DNA of 64,000 bases from Microbacterium sp. LWS13-1.2 (GTDB lineage Bacteria; Actinomycetota; Actinomycetes; Actinomycetales; Microbacteriaceae). Made by a program: the position numbers and the translations under genes. Under the pieces are notes generated by a model. The model searched no databases and had not been told where the DNA came from. It worked only from the letters and a program-made list of their open reading frames with translations. The stretch covers positions 3,038,001 through 3,102,000 of the forward strand of contig NZ_CP151632.1 of NCBI RefSeq assembly GCF_040144835.1, read 5' to 3'. Positions 1-7,902 of this stretch are shown piece by piece. Positions within the stretch are counted from its first letter, which is position 1; every line of letters begins with the position of its first letter.

Positions 1-3
1 GGA

Positions 4-51
4 TGTTTACGTGATCATCCGCGCACTCATACTAGGTTGTTTACGTCACCA
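4..51. promoter_or_regulatory. Pair of LacI-type operator half-matches upstream of the first repressor
   Basis: TGTTTACGTGATCA (4-17) and TGTTTACGTCACCA (38-51) each match the left half of the palindrome TGTTTACGTAAACA found at 10354. They lie just before the LacI gene that starts at 80, so they are probably autoregulatory sites. The spacing of 34 bases (about three helical turns) would suit cooperative binding. The repeats are seen directly; which repressor binds them is inferred. Confidence 0.6.
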
Positions 52-79
52 TTTGTCAAGTTCCCAGGGAAAGTGAGGT

Positions 80-1126
80 GTGATGTCTTCGCAGACGGAA
101 CGCGTCCGATCGGTCTCGATGCGCGACGTCGCGGAACTGGCCGGCGTCTCTGGTCAGACTGTGTCCCGGGTGGCGAACAGGATGGGAAACGTCGCGAAGA
201 AGACCCAGGAGCGCGTCGAACAGGCAATGGCAGAACTCGGCTACCGCCCGAACATCGCCGCCCGAGCCTTGCGATCGGGCGAGTTCCGCTCGATCGCGGT
301 CGTCGCTTTCGACGCTGACTCCCTGGGGAACGTGCGCACGATCAGCGCAATCGGGAACGAGGCGGCTCGGCGCAATTACGCCATCGAACTGATTCAGATC
401 CAGTCAGCGGGTGGTGCATTCGGCGCCGCCGATTTCTCCTGGGCCATGCGGCGCCTCGGGCAAGAGGCCGTGGATGGCATCATCCTCATCCTGGAGACGA
501 CTGACGCCACCGCAGCGGCCCTGAGGATGCCTGACAACGTCCCTGTCGTCATCGTCGACGCAGGCCCCGACCACCGTTACCCTACAGTCGACACCCACCA
601 GGAGCAGGGCGCGATCCTCGCCGTCGATCACCTCCTTGAACTCGGGCACCCCACGGTGTGGCACGTGGCTGGTCCTCCAATCTCGAATGCGGCGGCAACG
701 CGACGCCACGCGTGGCAGTCGCGACTCGAGGTCCTAGGGCGAGAAGTGCCCACGGCCCTTCCCGGCGATTGGACGCCGGAGTCGGGATACCGAGCCGGCC
801 TGACGCTGGCGGACCATCCGGAGGCGAGCGCCGTCTTCGTCGCCAACGACCAGATGGCACTGGGCGTGCTGCGTGCGTTCCATGAGAAGGGCCTTGCGGT
901 CCCTGGCGGAGTGAGCATCGTGGGCTTCGATGACATGGCCGAGTCAGCCCAGTTCTGGCCACCGCTCACGACCGTGCGCCAGCAGTTCGCGCTTGCCGGC
1001 GCCACCGCCGTCGAGCTTCTCGTTGATGAGATCGAGGGCCGCGAGGTCGCAGCGGGAATCAGAAGAATAGACACCGAGCTCGTTGTTCGGGAGTCCACCC
1101 AGCGCTGGGGCAACGCCTCGCGCTGA
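80..1126 (+). CDS. LacI-family transcriptional repressor (first paralogue)
   Basis: A LacI/GalR repressor, probably sensing a sugar released by the neighbouring glycoside hydrolases. The N-terminal helix-turn-helix is residues 14-34 (MRDVAELAGVSGQTVSRVAN), followed by the hinge helix NIAARALRSGEFRSIAV and a periplasmic-binding-protein-like sensor to the C-terminus (FVANDQMALGVLRAFHEKG, VGFDD). The length of about 348 residues is typical. The start may be GTG 80 or ATG 83, with AGGGAAAG and GAGG upstream. It is closely similar to the repressor at 10436-11476, so one may have arisen from the other by duplication. It precedes the secreted clan GH-N-like enzyme. Confidence 0.93.
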   Translation: MMSSQTERVRSVSMRDVAELAGVSGQTVSRVANRMGNVAKKTQERVEQAMAELGYRPNIAARALRSGEFRSIAVVAFDADSLGNVRTISAIGNEAARRNYAIELIQIQSAGGAFGAADFSWAMRRLGQEAVDGIILILETTDATAAALRMPDNVPVVIVDAGPDHRYPTVDTHQEQGAILAVDHLLELGHPTVWHVAGPPISNAAATRRHAWQSRLEVLGREVPTALPGDWTPESGYRAGLTLADHPEASAVFVANDQMALGVLRAFHEKGLAVPGGVSIVGFDDMAESAQFWPPLTTVRQQFALAGATAVELLVDEIEGREVAAGIRRIDTELVVRESTQRWGNASR

Positions 1127-1206
1127 CCGCGCGGGACACCATCGGTCGCGAGTCGATCACGTCCCGCGCCGACCTCGTCGTGACGCATGGGGTCGTCCGA
1201 CCGTGT

Positions 1207-1256
1207 TGTTGACGTGAACAGTCGTGGGGCCTAACATCGTCCTGTTGACGTCAACA
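1207..1256 (+). promoter_or_regulatory. Promoter with two LacI operators before the secreted beta-helix enzyme
   Basis: TTGACG (1209-1214) and TAACAT (1232-1237) are 17 bases apart and look like a housekeeping sigma promoter. Operator 1, TGTTGACGTGAACA (1207-1220), covers the -35 box. Operator 2, the perfect palindrome TGTTGACGTCAACA (1243-1256), lies near the expected transcription start. A repressor on either site would block initiation. The motifs are visible; their function is inferred from LacI-family precedent. Confidence 0.7.
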
Positions 1257-1276
1257 ATCTCGCTAGTGAGGAAGCT

Positions 1277-4120
1277 ATGACGAAGAAGTCACCCTGGGCC
1301 TTTGCCGCGGCGATGGCCGCTGCCCTTCTGCTCGCACCGTTGATCTCTGCGGCGCCGTCGGCGGTGGCCGCCGACGACGGGCCCATACACACCTATCGGG
1401 ACACCCCCGGGGATGTCCGCTCCGATCGGTTCACGCTCTCGGCGAACGGCACCGACGTGTTCGTCACGAAGTACGCAAACCGGTACAACAACCGAATGGC
1501 CGTCGCCAGGTTCGCTTCCGATGACACGACACCGGTGCTCACCGTGACGGCGAATGAGCCGATCACCTCGTGGAAGATCCATCCGGAACGCAACTATCCC
1601 AGCTCGGTTGTCACCGTCTCAGGCAATACCCTGACCTTCGAGATGTCGGATGCGCTGCGCTACGCGATCGTGGAGATCAACGGCACCCAGCCTGGCCTCG
1701 CCATCGTCAACGATCCGAACGAGGATCCGGTCAGCATCCCCGATCCGGCGGCAGCAAACGTCGTCAACGTCGCGGACTTCGTCACGGACGCGACCGGTGC
1801 CACGGATCAGTCGAGCCAGATCGCTGCTGCGGTCGACGAACTCTACTCCAACAGCGCCAAGGACACGCTGTACTTTCCGGATGGGTGGTACACCCACCGC
1901 GGCCTCGATCTGCGCGACCGCACCAAGCCCGTAACGATCTACACCGAAGAAGGGGCTCTCCTGAAGAACCGGATGCAGCCCACCATGGAAGCGATGGAGC
2001 CGACGATCGGCATCTGGGACTCCTCGAACATCACCTTCTCGGGTCGCGGAGTGTTCGACGGGAACGGGTTCGCGAACTACGACACCGGTATGGGCGGATG
2101 GCGCCACGATGCAGCGACGTCGCAGCACCAGGGGGGCGTCATGCTCGTGCGCTCGGAGAACATCGTCTTCAACGACACGCTGGCACGCGATGCTAAGCAA
2201 TGGAACTGGGAGACCCACACCGCGAAGAACGTGACGTTCAACAACATCAAGGGGCTCTCGCCGTACGCCAACCCCTGGGTCGATGGCGTCAACCTCGCGA
2301 GCGGTCAGAACATCACGGTCAACGGAGCGATGACCCTCGGCAACGACGACACGTTCGCCAGCGGCCACTACAACCCGAACGACAAGTTCACGCCCGACCC
2401 GGACCGCCTGACGTGGGACACGGCAGACACGTTCGGCATCTCGGTGAAGGACCACCTCGGCTGGACGGTGGGCGCGGGCAACGGCGTCCGAATCGGTGGC
2501 GGCGGCGGGTACCTGCAGCGCGACTTCACTTTCGACAACGTCAACTACGTCGGCTTCGCAAACCTCGGGATCACCCATGGGAACTCCACGGAGGTCACGA
2601 GCCTGACGTTCAAGAACAGCTCCTTCGACACCTCAAAGGTCGGGACGAACTTCGCCCTCTCTGGCCGGGGAAGCGCCACCTCCGATCGCCTCGGGTCGCT
2701 CATCCTCGATAACGTGTGGTTCTCGAAGAACCTTCCCTCGAGCGTGTCGAACACGACGGATCTGCACGTCAACGATCTGACAGTTGCAGGAACACCCGTC
2801 ACGCGGGCAACACAGATCACGCTCTCGCTGAACAACGTCACCAACGTCGACTTCGACTTCGTGCGGGACGTGGCACCCGTGTTCGGCGCCCTCCCGGATG
2901 CAGAGGTCCAGGTGGAGACCGAACTCGTCCTGCCGATCCCGGTCAGCGACGGAGACGGCGATACCGTGGTGGTTACATCGGATGCCCTCCCCGCCGGCAG
3001 CACACTTACCGACAACGTGCTGCGGTGGACGCCGACGAGTGCACAGGCGGGCAACGTGGTCATCCCCCTTCTGGCCACCGACTCGCGCGGCGCGACGGCC
3101 GTGGGCTCTGTCCGAGTCAAGGTCATCGACCCGAATGCCGAGACGATCGAGATCCCGGTCGCCGCCGACGCCAACGTCCAGGCCTGGAACACCGAGCAGA
3201 GCCAGAACTACGGCGACAACGAGCATCTGCGCCTGATGAACCTCAACGATGCCGTGGTCGGCGGGGTGATGGGCGAGAAGTATGCGGGAAACCAGTCGAA
3301 CCGGGACTCCAAGCTCGGGTTGCTCTCCTTCGACGTGGGCGAGCTCGCGGAGCGCATCCGAAGCGATGAGCTGCTCTCGGCAGAACTCGTCATGACCTAT
3401 TCGGGGCCGGCTAAGAGTGGCCTCTCTGGCGCGAACGCGCTGGTCGCGGCGCGAGCGACGCCGGGATGGATCGAAGGAGACGGCAAGACGACTCTCCCGA
3501 CGCGCGTCAACACGATCCCCGACGCCGTGACCTGGCTCACCAAGCCGACCATCGATACGTCGGTCACCGCCACCTCGGCGCCCTTCGACGTGACCGCCGC
3601 CAACAAGGTCGGTACTGACGGGTCTTACAGCAACAGCCAGACCCCGATCGGGGTGAAGGCCGTCGTGGACATCCTTCCCCTGCTGAACGACATCCCGGCG
3701 GACACCTCAGTGCTGTCCCTCGCGGTCAACGAGACGAAGAAGCAGGACCTGACCTTCGTCTCGCGCGAAGGAGCTGCGCGCAACGCGAACGCCGCTGGCA
3801 TGGAGCCTCACCTCGTGCTGACGTTCGCTACCCAGCCGGCGGCGACCGCCACCGCGGCCAGCCGCTGCGTGGCCGGCGCAGTCTACGTCGCCGTCACCGT
3901 CCGGAACAACTCGGACGAATCCATCTCGTCGACAGTGACCTCGACGTGGGGTTCCAAATCGATCTCGACCCTCGCTGCGGGTAAGGGGACCTCTGTCACC
4001 TTCGCCACGAGGTCGTCCACCGTCGCGGCGGGCACCGTCGAGATCGACATCACGGGCAAGACCAGCGGCGCGACCCGCACCCTCACCGCCTCCCAGCCCG
4101 CGCTTTCCTGCGGCGGCTGA
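1277..4120 (+). CDS. Secreted multidomain beta-helix glycoside hydrolase, clan GH-N (GH28/GH49-like)
   Basis: A large secreted polysaccharidase of 947 residues. Residues 1-32 are a signal peptide ending AVAA. A beta-sandwich-like N-domain precedes a right-handed parallel beta-helix from about residue 155. The segments PWVDGVN and GNDDTFASG line up with the catalytic Asp motifs of GH28 polygalacturonases and GH49 dextranases, and a Gly-rich turn GNGVRIGGGGG follows. After the helix come an Ig-like domain (about 535-620), a DNRLRE/CBM96-like module (about 625-855) and a small C-terminal module. The family call (GH28 versus GH49) is uncertain because not every signature residue matches GH28. Two LacI operators precede it and a strong hairpin follows. 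Confidence 0.75.
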   Translation: MTKKSPWAFAAAMAAALLLAPLISAAPSAVAADDGPIHTYRDTPGDVRSDRFTLSANGTDVFVTKYANRYNNRMAVARFASDDTTPVLTVTANEPITSWKIHPERNYPSSVVTVSGNTLTFEMSDALRYAIVEINGTQPGLAIVNDPNEDPVSIPDPAAANVVNVADFVTDATGATDQSSQIAAAVDELYSNSAKDTLYFPDGWYTHRGLDLRDRTKPVTIYTEEGALLKNRMQPTMEAMEPTIGIWDSSNITFSGRGVFDGNGFANYDTGMGGWRHDAATSQHQGGVMLVRSENIVFNDTLARDAKQWNWETHTAKNVTFNNIKGLSPYANPWVDGVNLASGQNITVNGAMTLGNDDTFASGHYNPNDKFTPDPDRLTWDTADTFGISVKDHLGWTVGAGNGVRIGGGGGYLQRDFTFDNVNYVGFANLGITHGNSTEVTSLTFKNSSFDTSKVGTNFALSGRGSATSDRLGSLILDNVWFSKNLPSSVSNTTDLHVNDLTVAGTPVTRATQITLSLNNVTNVDFDFVRDVAPVFGALPDAEVQVETELVLPIPVSDGDGDTVVVTSDALPAGSTLTDNVLRWTPTSAQAGNVVIPLLATDSRGATAVGSVRVKVIDPNAETIEIPVAADANVQAWNTEQSQNYGDNEHLRLMNLNDAVVGGVMGEKYAGNQSNRDSKLGLLSFDVGELAERIRSDELLSAELVMTYSGPAKSGLSGANALVAARATPGWIEGDGKTTLPTRVNTIPDAVTWLTKPTIDTSVTATSAPFDVTAANKVGTDGSYSNSQTPIGVKAVVDILPLLNDIPADTSVLSLAVNETKKQDLTFVSREGAARNANAAGMEPHLVLTFATQPAATATAASRCVAGAVYVAVTVRNNSDESISSTVTSTWGSKSISTLAAGKGTSVTFATRSSTVAAGTVEIDITGKTSGATRTLTASQPALSCGG

Positions 4121-4127
4121 GGAGGCA

Positions 4128-4169
4128 GCGGCGGGGTGGATCTGGCGATCACCGCATCCACCCCGCCGC
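4128..4169 (+). terminator. Intrinsic terminator-like hairpin
   Basis: GCGGCGGGGTGGAT (4128-4141) pairs perfectly with ATCCACCCCGCCGC (4156-4169) around a 14-base loop, eight bases after the stop codon. There is no clear U tail, which is common in high-GC actinobacteria. Confidence 0.65.
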
Positions 4170-4348
4170 CGCATCTCTGCCGAGGACGCGAACCATCCCA
4201 CCTTCGGATGTGCACCATTCAGTGTGGCGCGCTCGGAGATGTCGAATGCAGCTCTGCCCGACTGGCGTCGCTCAGAGCGCATTGGCCCTTTCAGTCGGGG
4301 CGGGATCGGCCGCGATACGGATGACGCAACTTCCAGAAACATCTATTC

Positions 4349-4376
4349 GTGACGTCCCCTCAGGGAAGGACGTCAC
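4349..4376. promoter_or_regulatory. Inverted repeat before the arabinofuranosidase gene
   Basis: GTGACGTCC (4349-4357) and GGACGTCAC (4368-4376) form a perfect 9-base inverted repeat with a 10-base spacer, 15 bases before the GH51 start. Each arm contains the GACGTC core of the LacI operators in this locus, so it may be two degenerate operators or an mRNA hairpin near the ribosome binding site. Confidence 0.45.
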
Positions 4377-4391
4377 AAACGAGAGGGATAA

Positions 4392-5948
4392 ATGACCGCC
4401 GCACGAATCGCCCTTGACCCCCGCTTCACCGTGGGGCCCATTGATCGGAGGATATTCGGCTCATTCGTCGAGCATCTGGGGCGGTGCGTCTACGACGGGA
4501 TCTACGAGCCGGGGCATCCGGAGGCGGATGCGGAGGGCTTCCGTCGCGATGTGGTCGCGCTCGTGAAGGAGCTGGGGGTGACAATCGTTCGATACCCGGG
4601 TGGGAACTTCGTCTCCGGCTACAAATGGGAGGACGGTGTCGGTCCCCGGGAGGCTCGGCCGCACCGACTCGACCTGGCGTGGCATTCGCTAGAGACGAAC
4701 GATGTGGGATTGCACGAGTTCGCGGACTGGGCCAGAAAGGCAGAAGTCGAGTTGATGCTCGCCGTCAACCTGGGCACTCGCGGGGTCGCGGAGGCGCTGG
4801 ATCTCTTGGAGTACAGCAACGTTCGTGGCGGGTCCGCTCTGTCCGAGCAGCGCCGCATGAACGGCGCCGACGAGCCGTTCGCAGTCCGAATGTGGTGTCT
4901 CGGCAACGAGATGGACGGTCCGTGGCAGCTTGGGCACCGCAGCGCCGCCGACTACGGCAAGCTCGCGGGCATGACGGCCAAAGCGATGCGTCAGCTCGAT
5001 CCTTCGGTTCAGCTTGTGGTGTGCGGCAGTTCGAATTCGGGCATGCCGACCTTCGGGGCGTGGGAGCGCGAGGTGCTGGAGCAGACTTATGACGACGTCG
5101 ACTTCATCTCATGTCACGCGTACTACCGCGAGACAGACGGGGATCGGGCGAGCTTCCTCGCCTCCGCCGTCGACATGGACGGCTTCATCGAAACGGTCGT
5201 GGCCACCGCGGACCACGTGAAGTCAGTGCTGCGCAGCGAGAAGACGATCGACATCTCGTTCGACGAGTGGAACATCTGGTACGCAGCGCGTTTCGAGAAC
5301 GACGAGCGCATCACAGATATCGAGACGTGGCCGATCGCGCCGCGACTGCTCGAAGACGTGTACACGGTGACGGATGCCGTCGTCTTCGGCGGCCTGCTGA
5401 TCTCTCTTCTCAAGCACGCCGATCGCGTGAAGGCGGCGAGCCTCGCCCAGCTGGTGAACGTCATCGCGCCGATCATGACCGAGCCGGACGGTGCCGCGTG
5501 GCGCCAGACCACGTTCTTCCCCTTCGCGCTCACAGCACGCCTGGCACAGGGTACGGTCCTCCGCCTCGAGATCGAGTGCGGGACCGTTGCCACGTCGGTA
5601 TACGGCGCCGTCCCCGTCATCGACGGCGTCGCGACGCTAGCTGACGACGGCAGTGTGGCGCTGTTCGTCACGAACCGCCATCTGACGGACGTGACAGATG
5701 TGACCATTGATCTTGGCGCTCTCGGCGATGTCGTCGTGAGCGAGTGCCTCACGCTTGCCGATGAGGATCAGGATGCCTCCAACACCCGCGAAGACCCCGA
5801 CCGAGTGGCGATGCACGTGAATGACAGCGCATCCGTGAAGGATGGCGTGCTGACGGTGAGTTTGCCTGCCGTGTCGTGGACCGCGATCTCGCTCACCCGC
5901 GCTGGAGCCTTCCACGCGGCCGGGCGGAGTTCGCAACGATCAGCGTGA
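4392..5948 (+). CDS. Alpha-L-arabinofuranosidase, GH51
   Basis: Removes alpha-L-arabinofuranosyl side groups from arabinan, arabinoxylan or arabinogalactan fragments. The 518 residues match the usual GH51 length and there is no signal peptide, so it should act in the cytoplasm on imported oligosaccharides. The acid/base Glu173 lies in CLGNEMDG and the nucleophile Glu292 in SFDEWNIW. The N-terminus IFGSFVEHLGRCVYDGIYEP and the motif RYPGGNFVSGYKWEDGVGP are characteristic. A GAGAGGG Shine-Dalgarno stands just before the ATG. It converges on the GH29 gene. Confidence 0.95.
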   Translation: MTAARIALDPRFTVGPIDRRIFGSFVEHLGRCVYDGIYEPGHPEADAEGFRRDVVALVKELGVTIVRYPGGNFVSGYKWEDGVGPREARPHRLDLAWHSLETNDVGLHEFADWARKAEVELMLAVNLGTRGVAEALDLLEYSNVRGGSALSEQRRMNGADEPFAVRMWCLGNEMDGPWQLGHRSAADYGKLAGMTAKAMRQLDPSVQLVVCGSSNSGMPTFGAWEREVLEQTYDDVDFISCHAYYRETDGDRASFLASAVDMDGFIETVVATADHVKSVLRSEKTIDISFDEWNIWYAARFENDERITDIETWPIAPRLLEDVYTVTDAVVFGGLLISLLKHADRVKAASLAQLVNVIAPIMTEPDGAAWRQTTFFPFALTARLAQGTVLRLEIECGTVATSVYGAVPVIDGVATLADDGSVALFVTNRHLTDVTDVTIDLGALGDVVVSECLTLADEDQDASNTREDPDRVAMHVNDSASVKDGVLTVSLPAVSWTAISLTRAGAFHAAGRSSQRSA

Positions 5949-5963
5949 GATAGCGCATCTGAA

Positions 5964-5994
5964 CCCGGGTGGCGGTCCCGTTCCGCTACCCGGG
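5964..5994. terminator. Hairpin between convergent genes
   Basis: CCCGGGT (5964-5970) and ACCCGGG (5988-5994), extended by partly pairing GGCGG and CCGCT, form a stem between the convergent GH51 and GH29 genes. It is a plausible bidirectional terminator. Confidence 0.5.
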
Positions 5995-6093
5995 TGCCGC
6001 CGCGTTCGGGTGAGGAGCCGACTACCGCGCTGCTCATCCGCCCCAACCGCGGCCGATTCACGCTGCTTGCATTGGCAAGCCCGTGGGAGTGGC

Positions 6094-7641
6094 TCAGCTG
6101 TGAAGGAAGTCCTGCCGCGCGGGCACGACGACGTCCTTGAGGAACAGCTTCACGACCGGCCCTCCGGCAAGAGGAAGGCGCGGCGGCAGCATCACGTGCA
6201 AGCCGGAAGTTGTCTGCTCCCACGTCACGGGCGCGGTGCCGCCGAGCACGCTGACCTCGCGTATGCCGCGATCGAGTAGGCCGGAACCCGCGCCGAGGGC
6301 GCTGACGCGTGCGATTCCGTCCTCCGGCTCGGCGAGCAGGATCGCGTATACATAGTCACCGGTCACGTCGTGTCGACTGGTGAAGCGGACGTCTGCAGCG
6401 CCGTACGCCGGGGCGTCAGAATCCACGAAGGAGCCGACAACCGGTTGTGTCGGCCCCTCCTGTGCAATGCGCCATGGCCGCGTGCCATAGATCGCCTCGC
6501 CGTTGCGGGTGAGCCAGTCTCCGAGGCCGTCGAGGATCCGCTGCTCGGCATCCGGGATCGTCCCATCGGGCTTGGGGCGGACGTTGAGCAGGAGCAGGCC
6601 GTTCTTCGACACGGTGTCCGCGAGCTCGGCGACGAGCGTGTCCACTGACTTGTACTCGTGGCCATCGACCCAGCTCCACGACGTCTTCGAAATGGCCGTG
6701 TCGTTCTGCCACAGGGACGAGCGGATCCCGCCCATGGTTCCGCGCTCGATGTCGTACACGGCGCTGCCGTCGGCGAACGCCTCCCACTTGTAGTTGATCA
6801 CGACTTCGCGACCCCATTCGACGGCGCGGTTGTTGTAGTAGTAGGCACCCAGCATGCGCACGTACGGCTCGAAGGCGGGCTGCTCGATCCACCAGTCGAA
6901 CCAGAGCACCTGCGGTCGATAGTTGTCGATGAGCTCCACGGTACGCAGCACCCAGTCCTCGAGGAATCGTTCGTGCGGCGTCAACTCTTCACGCTGGGCG
7001 GGGCCGTAGAAGTCTGCATACGCCGGATCGCGTACGTCGGAGTCGAATCGTGAGCCTCCGTCCATGAAGAACCAGTGCTCCGCTCTGTGGGAGGACGCAC
7101 CGGGCACCATCCACGCCTGGTCGACCGATGCGGTCAGCTCGCCGAAGACGTCTCGGCAGGGACCCATCACGGCAGCGTTCCAGCGCGACCGCTGCGTCTC
7201 ATACATCGCGAAGCCGTCGTGATGCTCGGCCACGGGAACGACGAACTGCGCACCTGCGCGCTTGAAGAGGGCAGCCCATTCGCGCGGATCGAAGTCGCGC
7301 ATCGTGAAATGAGGGATGAAGTCCTTGTATCCGAAGTCACGATGCTCGCCGTACGTCTCACGGTGGTGTGTGAGGTCCGGGGACGCTTCGAGGTACATTT
7401 TCCGCGAGTACCACTCGTTATGGAAAGCGGGAACGGAGTAGACGCCCCAGTGGATGAAGATGCCGAGTTTGGCATCGATCTACCGGCGTGGCGGCTCGTC
7501 TTCACGAAGGGACTCCCACGTCGCGGAGTACGGCCCCGCATCGATGACAGCGCGGACTGCTGAGAGCGCCGCCGCATTGTTGGACACGTCAACGGGTTCC
7601 GGCAGCGTCTTCGGGTCGAGTGGTGCGAGCGATCGGGTCAT
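6094..7641 (-). pseudogene. Alpha-L-fucosidase, GH29, interrupted by an in-frame TAG
   Basis: Hydrolyses alpha-L-fucosides. The reading frame runs in one phase from ATG 7641 to the stop at 6094, but codon 7482-7480 is TAG. It falls where GH29 proteins normally have a Trp/Tyr-containing segment, just before DAKLGIFIHWGVYSVPAF. Upstream in the same frame are AGPYSATWESLRE and other typical N-terminal residues, and downstream is NEWYSRKMYLEAS. The nucleophile Asp is in VLWFDWW. There is no frameshift, so one base change would restore it. An internal start at 7398 would omit the first beta-strand of the barrel. It follows GH95 on the same strand and may be co-transcribed. Confidence 0.85.
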
Positions 7642-7902
7642 TGACGTCGGCTTTCTGCGTTGAGGGCTCGGGTCGTCGATGAAAAAGCGCCCGTCGTCGT
7701 CACGATCGGCTACTGAACCTTGTCCGCGAGCTTCGACCGCGACGATCGTGCTGATCTGGGAGTCGACCGAGTCCGTCGCGCAGGACGAGCGCCGGGACTC
7801 GCAATCGAGTGCGCCGGCATCGTTGAGAGTCGTCGTGGAGCTGTGAAGCAGAAGGGACTGTATTTCGAAGGATGATCGGCCCTTCGGCGCTGAGAACGGC
7901 TT

